A DNA stretch of 9,481 nucleotides from Burkholderiales bacterium (GTDB lineage Bacteria; Pseudomonadota; Gammaproteobacteria; Burkholderiales; SG8-39): NCBI GenBank assembly GCA_016649475.1, contig JAENXP010000047.1:1-9481 (forward strand), given 5' to 3'. A model generated the notes under the pieces. It saw only the letters and a list, made by a program, of their open reading frames with translations. It did not search any database and had not been told where the DNA came from. Of this stretch, positions 1-7,677 are shown one piece after another. The translations under genes and the position numbers were made by a program. Within the stretch, counting starts at the first letter, position 1. Each line of letters begins with the position of its first letter.

Positions 1-1
1 A

Positions 2-1510
2 ATCGGCCGCCGCGTGCCCAACTTCATGGAGCGCGCGGGCTACTACTACAAGAACTGGGATACGCTCGAAGCCAAGTGGAAAATAAAGATGGAAGCCACA
101 ATCCGCGAGCTCGAGGCTCTGCAGATTCCGCGTCTCGCCGAGATGGAAGACATAGCGGTGGTGACCGACGCCATCGGCGAATCGAAAGGTTATCACCTGC
201 TGAAGAACTACGACGACCTGATCAATCTTGGCATCAAGTGCTGGCAATACCACTTCGAGTTTCTCAATCTGGGTTACGCGGCCTACGTCTTCTTCCTCGA
301 CTTCGCGCAGAAGCTGTTCCCGAGCATTCCGCCGCAGCGCGTGACGCAGATGATATCCGGCATCGACGTAATCATGTATCAGCCCGACGAGGAACTGAAG
401 AAGCTCGCCCGCAGGGCGGTTGAGCTGGGCGTGGACTCGGTGATCACCTTCAGCCCGGAATGGACAGTGGTCGAAGCGGCGCTGAAAAAACTGCCCAAGG
501 GCGTGGAGTGGCTGACCTCGCTCTCCCTGGCACGCGAGCCCTGGTTCAACATTTCCACCGGCACCGGCTGGTTCCACCACGACCGTTCCTGGAACGACCA
601 GATGAACGTGCCGCTGTCCGGCATCGCCACCTACATCGGGAAGGTGAAGCAGGGTATCTCCCTCGACCGGCCGACCGAAAAAGTGCGCGCGGAGCGCGAT
701 CGCATCACCGCCGAATATCGCGACCTGATCGAGAAGGAAGAGGATCGCAAGCAGTTCGACGAGCTGCTCGGCTGCGCCAAGACGGTGTTCCCTTACGTGG
801 AAAATCACCTGTTCTACGTCGAGCACTGGTTCCACTCGGTGTTCTGGAACAAGATGCGCGAGGTCGGCGTGATCATGAAGGAGCATGGCGTGATCGAGGA
901 GGTCGAGGACATCTGGCTGCTGCGCCGCGACGAGATCAAGTCGGCGCTATGGGACATCGTCACGGCCTGGGCGACCGGCGTCACGCCGCGCGGCACCATG
1001 ACCTGGCCGAAGGAAATCCTCTGGCGCAAGGGCGTGATGCAGAAGTTCAAGGAATGGAGCCCGCCGCCCGCCATCGGCACTGCGCCCGAAGTGATCCAGG
1101 AGCCGTTCACCATCGTGCTCTGGGGGGTGACCAACAAATCGCTGGCGGATTGGGCGTCGGTGCAGGAGGTCAAGGATCCGAACAGCATCACCGAGTTGAA
1201 GGGCTTCGCCGGCAGCCCCGGTATCGCCGAAGGCAAGGCGCGCGTATGCAGGACGGTGAGCGAGGTCGGCCAGTTGCAGGAGGGCGAGATCCTGGTGGCG
1301 CCGACGACTTCGCCGTCCTGGGCGCCGGCTTTTGCCAAGATCGGGGCCTGTGTTACCGATGTCGGTGGGGTCATGAGCCGCGCCGCCATCGTATGCCGCG
1401 AGTACGGCATGCCGGCGGTGGTCGGCACCGGGCATGCGACCAAGATCATCAAGACCGGTATGATGATCCGTGTTGACGGTTCGACCGGCGCCATTACCAT
1501 CACGCGCTGA
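2..1510 (+). CDS. ppsA: Phenylphosphate synthase PpsA-like subunit (PEP-synthase-like, mobile phosphohistidine domain), 5' partial
   Basis: The reading frame is open to the left edge (visible codons start at base 2), so the N-terminus is missing; 502 residues are visible, against a roughly 70 kDa protein in Thauera aromatica. In that system this subunit carries the phosphoryl group and passes it to phenol, giving phenylphosphate in the cytoplasm. Visible residues 1-395 form a helix-rich, Trp/Tyr-rich region that would hold the acceptor site. Residues 401-502 are a clear PEP-utilising mobile domain: GFAGSPGIAEGKARV, then GEILVAPTTSPSW, then VCREYGMPAVVGT, ending in VDGSTGAITI. The domain's phosphorylated histidine is expected in a GGxxSHxAI motif, but here the motif reads GGVMSRAAI, so Arg (visible residue 460, codon 1379-1381) replaces His. 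The next gene starts 9 bases after the stop and encodes the matching ATP-grasp half. Family assignment is firm; activity on phenol is inferred from neighbours and is doubtful unless the His-to-Arg change is tolerated or is an error. Confidence 0.85.
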   Translation: MGRRVPNFMERAGYYYKNWDTLEAKWKIKMEATIRELEALQIPRLAEMEDIAVVTDAIGESKGYHLLKNYDDLINLGIKCWQYHFEFLNLGYAAYVFFLDFAQKLFPSIPPQRVTQMISGIDVIMYQPDEELKKLARRAVELGVDSVITFSPEWTVVEAALKKLPKGVEWLTSLSLAREPWFNISTGTGWFHHDRSWNDQMNVPLSGIATYIGKVKQGISLDRPTEKVRAERDRITAEYRDLIEKEEDRKQFDELLGCAKTVFPYVENHLFYVEHWFHSVFWNKMREVGVIMKEHGVIEEVEDIWLLRRDEIKSALWDIVTAWATGVTPRGTMTWPKEILWRKGVMQKFKEWSPPPAIGTAPEVIQEPFTIVLWGVTNKSLADWASVQEVKDPNSITELKGFAGSPGIAEGKARVCRTVSEVGQLQEGEILVAPTTSPSWAPAFAKIGACVTDVGGVMSRAAIVCREYGMPAVVGTGHATKIIKTGMMIRVDGSTGAITITR

Positions 1511-1519
1511 TCGGCGCAG

Positions 1520-2647
<1,128 letters not shown>

Positions 2648-2678
2648 CCAGCGATTTCAACCACCACTCGTATTGAAC

Positions 2679-2682
2679 GGAG
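2679..2682 (+). promoter_or_regulatory. Ribosome binding site of the UbiD-family gene
   Basis: GGAG with a 5-base spacer to the ATG at 2688. It decides between this start and the in-frame TTG at 2673, which would place the site inside the coding sequence. Confidence 0.7.
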
Positions 2683-2687
2683 ACTAC

Positions 2688-4202
2688 ATGAACGCACGTA
2701 CCGAAGTCAGACCCATCGACGATCTGCGCAGCTACATTGCTGCGCTGGAAGCAAACGGCCAGCTGCACCGCATCAAGTCCGAAGTGGACTGGAAGTTCGA
2801 GCTGAGCCATGTCGCCAACGTGAATGAGGAACAGCGCGGCCCGGCGCTGATGTTCGAGAATGTCAAGGATTACGACATCCCGGTGTTTACCAGCGCGTTC
2901 ACGACGCCGCAGCGCATGGCGATTTCGCTCGAGCAGGATCCGTCGCTGTCGATGAGCCAGTTGTCGAAGAAGTGGATGCAGCTGACCACCCAGAAAATGG
3001 TCAAGCCGGTGTTCGTCGACAACCCGCCGGTGATGGAAAACGTCATCGAAGGCGACGCGGTCGACATCACGAAATTTCCCTCGCCCTGGTTCTATCCGGA
3101 TGATGGCGGCCCCTTTTTCGTAACCTCCGGTTTTCTGGTGACAAATGACCCGGACACCGGCTGGACCAATCTGGGCACCTACCGCTCGCAGGTGTTGGGC
3201 AAGGATATCCTCGGCTCGCAGATCATCAAGGGCAAGCACGGCGACATGCACATGAAGAAGTACGCGGAACGGGGCGAACTGATGCCCGCGGCCTATGTGG
3301 TCGGCTGCGACCCGGTGCTGTTCCTCGCCTCCTCGACCATGGTCAGCGCCAATGTGGACGAATACGATATTGCCGGCTCGCTGCGCGGCCGCGCGGTGCA
3401 GGTGTTCAAGTCCGATCTCACCGGGCTCACCCTGCCGGCCGGCGCCGAGATCATCGCCGAGGGCTTCATCGACCCGAATGAGCTGATGGAGGAGGGCCCG
3501 TTCGGCGAATATACCGGCTATTACTCGGGCAACAAGGGCAAGGACTATCCCAAGCCGGTATTGCGCATCAAGCGCATCCTCCACCGCAACAAGCCGGTCA
3601 TGTGGGCCACCACGGTAGGCAAGCCGATCAACGACATCCACATGATCCAGTCGCTCAATCGCACGGCCACGCTGTGGCACGACCTGGAAACCATGAAGGT
3701 TCCGGGTATCCAGAGCGTCTATACCCCGCCCGAGGCCTGCGGGCGCTTCTGGGTGGTGGTGTCGGTGAAGCAGATGTACCCGGGGCACTCGAACCACGTC
3801 GGCAACGCAGTGATCGCGAGTACGACGGGGCATTACGGGGTGAAGGGCGTGATCACGGTCGACCACGACATTGCTGCCGACGACTGGGATCGGATCTGGT
3901 GGGCGCTCGCCACCCGCTTCGATCCGAAGCGATGTACCCAGATCATCGACCGCGGCCGCTCGACCCCGCTCAATCCGGCGACCCCGATGGACGCGCGCGA
4001 TATCACCAGCCGCGTCATTCTAGACGCTTGCACGCCCTACGAGTGGACCAACAAACCGAAGGAAATCTTCATGGACCGCGCCGTGTTGCAGAAGGTGTCC
4101 AGCCGCTGGAACGAATACGGCTTCAAGGGCGCCAGCCCGGTGGCCGACATGATCGATCGCCTGACGCGCCCCGAGGTGAAAAAGACCGCGGGCGGCAAGT
4201 AA
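2688..4202 (+). CDS. UbiD-family prenyl-FMN-dependent (de)carboxylase, phenylphosphate carboxylase alpha/beta-like
   Basis: The 504-residue protein has the usual length of UbiD enzymes and of the 53-54 kDa subunits of phenylphosphate carboxylase (PpcA, PpcB). These use prenylated FMN to carboxylate phenylphosphate to 4-hydroxybenzoate. The cofactor and catalytic positions all appear intact: TNLGTYRSQVLGKD carries Asn161 and Arg166; KGKHGD carries His184; AEIIAEG carries Glu254 and Glu258, one of them a metal ligand; and EEGPFGEYTGYY carries the catalytic pair Glu269 and Glu274. By family alignment these match Asn168, Arg173, His191, Glu233, Glu277 and Glu282 of fungal Fdc1. The gene lies 40 bases after ppsB and in the same operon as a UbiX homologue that would supply the cofactor. 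I chose the ATG at 2688 because GGAG lies 5 bases upstream; a TTG at 2673 would add five residues with no ribosome site. I cannot tell PpcA from PpcB, and a non-phenolic substrate is possible. Confidence 0.92.
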   Translation: MNARTEVRPIDDLRSYIAALEANGQLHRIKSEVDWKFELSHVANVNEEQRGPALMFENVKDYDIPVFTSAFTTPQRMAISLEQDPSLSMSQLSKKWMQLTTQKMVKPVFVDNPPVMENVIEGDAVDITKFPSPWFYPDDGGPFFVTSGFLVTNDPDTGWTNLGTYRSQVLGKDILGSQIIKGKHGDMHMKKYAERGELMPAAYVVGCDPVLFLASSTMVSANVDEYDIAGSLRGRAVQVFKSDLTGLTLPAGAEIIAEGFIDPNELMEEGPFGEYTGYYSGNKGKDYPKPVLRIKRILHRNKPVMWATTVGKPINDIHMIQSLNRTATLWHDLETMKVPGIQSVYTPPEACGRFWVVVSVKQMYPGHSNHVGNAVIASTTGHYGVKGVITVDHDIAADDWDRIWWALATRFDPKRCTQIIDRGRSTPLNPATPMDARDITSRVILDACTPYEWTNKPKEIFMDRAVLQKVSSRWNEYGFKGASPVADMIDRLTRPEVKKTAGGK

Positions 4203-4245
4203 TGCGCAAGGGCAGGCTAGCGCAAAAACGGCGGGTAGGCGCAAG

Positions 4246-5505
4246 ATGAGCGGCAGGAAGGGCATAGTCATCGTCTGCAACCTGGACACCCGCGGTGAGG
4301 ACATCGTCTTCGTCAAGGATCTCATCGCCGGCCGCGGGCATGACGCCATCCTGCTCGACTTCAGCATGGAAGAGCCCCCGCCCTTTGCCGGCGACATCCG
4401 CACCGAGGATGTCGCGGCGCGGGGCGGGCTGCCGATCGAGGTGGTGCGCGAGAAATACCGTTCCGACCGCGATGCCGCCACCAATAATCAGATCAGGGGC
4501 GCCGCGGCGATCGTCGATGAGCTGGTCGCACAAGGCCGCGTGCACGGCATCATCGGCATCGGCGGCGGCACTGCGACGCTGGTCGCGACCTCGATCATGA
4601 AGCAGCTGCCCTTCGGCATGCCCAAGCTGATGGCCTCGCCGATGGCGGCGCACCCGGCATACATCGACAAATACGTAGGCACGCGCGATATCACCATGCA
4701 CCACACGGTTCTCGATATCGTGAAAATGAACCCCTTGCTGAAGGCGCAGATCATCAACGCGGTCGGCGCCATCTGCGGCATGGTCGAGATGACCCAGGGG
4801 ACGAACATCAGCTTCGACAAGCCCTGCGTGGCCATCTCTTCGTTCGGCTTCGGCGAGATGGCGGTGCAGTCGGCCATGGGCATGCTGGAGGAGGCGGGCT
4901 TCATCCCCATTGTGTGCCATGCGCAGGGCAAGGGCGACAGGGCGATGGAGGAGATGATACGCGACGGCGCCTTCCACGGCGTGCTGGACATCTGCATCGG
5001 CGGCGTCATGGAACACCTGTTCAAGGGCAACCGCGACCCCGGGCCGGAGCGGCTGATGGCCGCGGTGGAGACCGGCATCCCCATGGTGCTGGCGCCCTGC
5101 GGCCTGGACATCCTGTCCTACGGCGGACGCGCCGACATGCTGGCGCAGACCAGGGACCGGGTGCAGTACGTGCAGGACGCCCTGCGCGTCCAGGTCCGCA
5201 CCACCGCCGACGAGTTGCGCCAGGCCGCGGACGTGATCGCACAAAGGCTGAACCGCGCCACGGGACCCTGGACCTTTCTGGTTCCGCTGCGCGGCTGGTC
5301 GTCGCTGGACAAGGAAGGCCGACCCATCTACGATCCGGCCGCCGACGCGGCCTTCGTCGCGCGCCTGCAGGAAAAACTCGACGACCGCAGCCGGGTGAAG
5401 GAGGTGGATCTGCACCTTTATACGCCGGAGTTCGCGCGCGTCGCCGTCGACGAGTTCCTGCGCCTGTACAAGTCGGTAAAGGCGCCCGCGCGGGCGGTGG
5501 CATGA
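4246..5505 (+). CDS. Tm-1-like ATP-binding / UPF0261 family protein
   Basis: A full-length (419-residue) member of the UPF0261 family, related to the N-terminal half of the tomato Tm-1 resistance protein, whose N-terminal domain binds ATP. The bacterial role is not established. Residues 1-185 form the first domain: a beta-strand start (GIVIVCNLDTRGED), a glycine loop GIGGGTAT at 104-111, and the family signature YVGTRDITMHHT at 143-154. The second domain (about 190-410) contains SFGFGE at 199-204 and HAQGKGDRAMEE at 225-236, equivalent to the HATGxGGRAME motif of relatives. No signal peptide or membrane segment is visible, so it is cytoplasmic. It lies 43 bases after the UbiD gene and before the CBS subunit, inside the aromatic operon. 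This suggests a part in the ATP-dependent phosphorylation or carboxylation, but that is inference from context only. The ribosome site is weak, and the ATG overlaps the stop of a 15-codon open frame that begins at the UbiD stop. Confidence 0.88.
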   Translation: MSGRKGIVIVCNLDTRGEDIVFVKDLIAGRGHDAILLDFSMEEPPPFAGDIRTEDVAARGGLPIEVVREKYRSDRDAATNNQIRGAAAIVDELVAQGRVHGIIGIGGGTATLVATSIMKQLPFGMPKLMASPMAAHPAYIDKYVGTRDITMHHTVLDIVKMNPLLKAQIINAVGAICGMVEMTQGTNISFDKPCVAISSFGFGEMAVQSAMGMLEEAGFIPIVCHAQGKGDRAMEEMIRDGAFHGVLDICIGGVMEHLFKGNRDPGPERLMAAVETGIPMVLAPCGLDILSYGGRADMLAQTRDRVQYVQDALRVQVRTTADELRQAADVIAQRLNRATGPWTFLVPLRGWSSLDKEGRPIYDPAADAAFVARLQEKLDDRSRVKEVDLHLYTPEFARVAVDEFLRLYKSVKAPARAVA

Positions 5506-5600
5506 GATGAACCCCGTCTTCTGCGCTTCGCGGCAGGTGTTCGGGGCGGCACCGGCGCATGGCCGCACGCCAGCCGGCGGAATACGGCGCACATTTGCAA

Positions 5601-5605
5601 AGGAG
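5601..5605 (+). promoter_or_regulatory. Ribosome binding site of the CBS-domain gene
   Basis: AGGAG preceded by AA, 8 bases before the ATG at 5614. It is the best ribosome site in the + strand block. It suggests that this gene is translated independently, even though a 108-base spacer separates it from the preceding gene. Confidence 0.7.
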
Positions 5606-5613
5606 CAGCGGCG

Positions 5614-6297
5614 ATGATCGTGCGCAACTGGATGCAGGCCAACCCGATGACCATCCCCAGCGACACGCTCGTGTCCGAGGCCAAGCGAGTGCTCAGCGAA
5701 AACAACCTGCACGCGCTGCCGGTGGTGGACGATGGCAAGCTGCGCGGCCTGGTGACACGGGCCAACCTGCTGCGCATGGGGCACTTCGTCCTGCGCACGC
5801 AAAATCCGGACGAGTTCAATTTTTTCGTCACCCGTCTCAAAGTGAGGGACATCATGGTGCGCAACCCGGCGACGGTAGCGGCCGACGAAACCATGGAGCA
5901 ATGTCTGCTCAGAGGCCAGGAACTGGGTGTGGCGCAATTTCCGGTCGTCGACGGGAAGCAGGTGGTGGGTGTAATCTCCGCCAACGAGATTTTTCAGCTC
6001 GCGGCGCACTGCCTGGGCGCATGGGAGAAACGCAGCGGCGTGACGCTGGCGCCGCTGGAACTCGGTCCCGGCGTACTGGGCCGGATCGCCGACGTGGTCG
6101 AGGGCGCGGGCGCGGTGCTGCAGGCGCTATATCCGATCGGCCGGCACGACGACCAGGCCGATGCCGGATACCTGAAGAAAAAGGTCATCGTACGTTTCCA
6201 TGCGAGGGAGGTGCGCGAGGTCGTGTCTGCGCTGGAAGCGGCGGGATTTGCGGTGATCGAGTCGGTCGAGACGCGGCGGCCGGCGCTGGCTGCTTGA
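5614..6297 (+). CDS. ppsC: Two-CBS-domain protein with C-terminal ACT-like region, PpsC-like stimulatory subunit
   Basis: 227 residues, about 24 kDa, which matches the third protein of Thauera aromatica phenylphosphate synthase. That protein has two CBS domains and stimulates phenol phosphorylation several-fold. CBS domain 1 covers about residues 5-55 (NWMQANPMTI, HALPVVDDGKLRGLVTRANLL). A linker of about 20 residues (HFVLRTQNPDEFNFF) follows, then CBS domain 2 at about 76-130 (VRDIMVRNPATVAADETM, QFPVVDGKQVVGVISANEI). Residues 150-222 look like an ACT-type fold (GVLGRIADVVEGAGA, KKKVIVRFHAREVREVVSALEAAGF), which would suit ligand sensing. CBS pairs commonly bind adenine nucleotides, so regulation by AMP/ATP is a reasonable inference, since the synthase makes AMP. 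The start is supported by AGGAG 8 bases upstream. In the Thauera cluster this gene follows ppsB, whereas here two genes intervene. Confidence 0.85.
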   Translation: MIVRNWMQANPMTIPSDTLVSEAKRVLSENNLHALPVVDDGKLRGLVTRANLLRMGHFVLRTQNPDEFNFFVTRLKVRDIMVRNPATVAADETMEQCLLRGQELGVAQFPVVDGKQVVGVISANEIFQLAAHCLGAWEKRSGVTLAPLELGPGVLGRIADVVEGAGAVLQALYPIGRHDDQADAGYLKKKVIVRFHAREVREVVSALEAAGFAVIESVETRRPALAA

Positions 6298-6319
6298 GGA
6301 TAAACTGCAAAACAACAAC

Positions 6320-6324
6320 GGGAG
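6320..6324 (+). promoter_or_regulatory. Ribosome binding site of the UbiX gene
   Basis: GGGAG with a 7-base spacer to the ATG at 6332, in a short A-rich spacer (aaaacaacaac) after the CBS gene. Confidence 0.65.
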
Positions 6325-6331
6325 CCTAGCT

Positions 6332-6934
6332 ATGAGCCTGCCATTGGTGGTGGCCATTACCGGCGCGTCGGGGGTGATCTACGGCGTCGAATTGCTGCGC
6401 GCGCTGAAGACTTTGGGACAGGAAACGCACCTGATCCTGAGCGAAGCTGCCGGCCTGAACCTCGCCATCGAGACCGAATTCGACCTGGACTACGTCAAAA
6501 GCCTGGCGAATGTGGTCTACAAGAACAAGGACGTCGGCGCGACCGTAGCCAGCGGCTCGTTTCGCACGCGCGGCATGATCGTCGCGCCGTGCTCGGTGAA
6601 AACGCTCTCGGCCATCGCCAACTCATTCAACTACAACCTGATCGTGCGCGCCGCCGACGTCACGCTCAAGGAACGCAGGCCGCTGGTGCTCATGGTGCGC
6701 GAGACGCCCTTGCACAAAGGACACCTCGATCTGATGACGCGGGCAGCCGACTACGGCGCGGTGATCCTGCCGCCGATGCCGGCCTTTTATCACAAGCCCG
6801 AAACGATCATGGACATCATCCACCAGAGCATCGGCAAAGCGCTGGACCAGGTCGGGATCGAGCACAGTCTGTTCAAACGCTGGGCTGGACACGGCAAGGA
6901 ACTGGGCAAGGAGCCGCTGCGCGCCGTCGAATAG
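6332..6934 (+). CDS. ubiX: UbiX-family flavin prenyltransferase
   Basis: 200 residues, the normal length for UbiX/Pad1 enzymes, which join a dimethylallyl group to reduced FMN to make prenyl-FMN for UbiD-type carboxylases. The flavin-binding start VVAITGASGVIYG has Ser13 in the TGASG loop. It is followed by MIVAPCSVKTLSAIANS, the RAADVTLKERRPLVLMVRETPL block (Lys113, Arg123, Glu124) and LPPMPAFYHKP with Tyr153. These correspond to the family's substrate-binding Ser, Lys, Glu and Tyr. It is the last gene of the operon, 34 bases after the CBS gene, and would activate the UbiD homologue upstream; Thauera phenol clusters carry a similar gene. GGGAG lies 7 bases before the ATG. The stop is followed after 31 bases by the end of the convergent membrane-protein gene. 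Confidence 0.94.
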   Translation: MSLPLVVAITGASGVIYGVELLRALKTLGQETHLILSEAAGLNLAIETEFDLDYVKSLANVVYKNKDVGATVASGSFRTRGMIVAPCSVKTLSAIANSFNYNLIVRAADVTLKERRPLVLMVRETPLHKGHLDLMTRAADYGAVILPPMPAFYHKPETIMDIIHQSIGKALDQVGIEHSLFKRWAGHGKELGKEPLRAVE

Positions 6935-6965
6935 TGCATGGCCGAGAATCAGGTCTGCCCGTGGT

Positions 6966-7667
6966 CTATCGCGCGCGCTCAACGCGGAAGAATACGTACG
7001 GGGCGATGGCTATCCAGACCAGCACGACAGGCCAGACCCTGCCCTTCATTATGTTGTAGTTGTCGAGCAAAGCCGACCAGGAATGGCCGCCGGCGTAGTG
7101 AAAGAAAATAAATTCGAACGCGACTGTCAGCGCGAGCCACAGCAGCCCGATGAAAACGGCTTCCCGCGCCGAAACCGGCGGGTAAAGCCGGGTGTATCCG
7201 CGGATGAGCAGTCCCAGCAACAGCACGCTGGCGGCCGTCGAGAGTTGATGCGCACTCAACTCATCCATGTGCCTGCCGTAGGTGAAATCGCGCACGACAC
7301 CGTTGACCACCGAAACCAGCAGCATCGCGAACCAGGCTCCGAGGTATTTCCACAAAGCGGTCGGTTTGACTATCTCTGGTATGTGCCGGTATCCGCGCGC
7401 CAGGCGATAGCGCGCCGAAACTAGATAGAGGATGCCCTCGGCCGGGATGGCAAGTACGAAGGCGGTAACTACGACCAGGCAGGCGCCGACGATGAGCGCC
7501 CGCATGACCAGCAAGGGGTAGAAGGATTTTGCCGTCAGCAGGGCGTAAGCACCCCAGCCCAGGGCGGAGGCAAGGAGCAATGCGAAGAATATGCCGCGCT
7601 CGGCGCCACGCGCCCACTCGAGGTCCTGTTGCGTGACGCCATTGTCTCCTGGCTGCGGCGTGAGCAT
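6966..7667 (-). CDS. Unrecognised multi-spanning inner-membrane protein
   Basis: I do not recognise a family. The 233-residue protein has about six hydrophobic stretches that read as membrane helices, near residues 25-45, 51-78, 106-124, 143-157, 169-188 and 210-227. The N-terminus is a polar segment of about 20 residues, and short basic loops follow (for example RYRLARGYRH at 86-95). There are no cysteine clusters, signal peptide or catalytic motif that I can name. It is the last gene of the - strand operon, starting 10 bases after the stop of the ABC-2 permease. No Shine-Dalgarno sequence is visible before the ATG, so translation may be coupled to the permease. An accessory role with the transporter is possible from position alone. 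The ATG at 7667 is the only sensible start, because the hydrophobic region begins soon after. Confidence 0.7.
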   Translation of the reverse strand: MLTPQPGDNGVTQQDLEWARGAERGIFFALLLASALGWGAYALLTAKSFYPLLVMRALIVGACLVVVTAFVLAIPAEGILYLVSARYRLARGYRHIPEIVKPTALWKYLGAWFAMLLVSVVNGVVRDFTYGRHMDELSAHQLSTAASVLLLGLLIRGYTRLYPPVSAREAVFIGLLWLALTVAFEFIFFHYAGGHSWSALLDNYNIMKGRVWPVVLVWIAIAPYVFFRVERAR

Positions 7668-7677
7668 ATCTGAACGA

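Noticed and set aside
2673..2687. TTG start for the UbiD-family gene
   Set aside because: The GGAG ribosome site at 2679-2682 lies downstream of it and is properly spaced for the ATG at 2688.
4123..6009. Long - strand open frame of 628 codons
   Set aside because: It lies antisense to the UPF0261 and CBS genes, both of which show clear family motifs on the + strand. Its product is rich in His, Arg, Asp and Ala with no domain, as expected for a mirror frame in GC-rich coding DNA.
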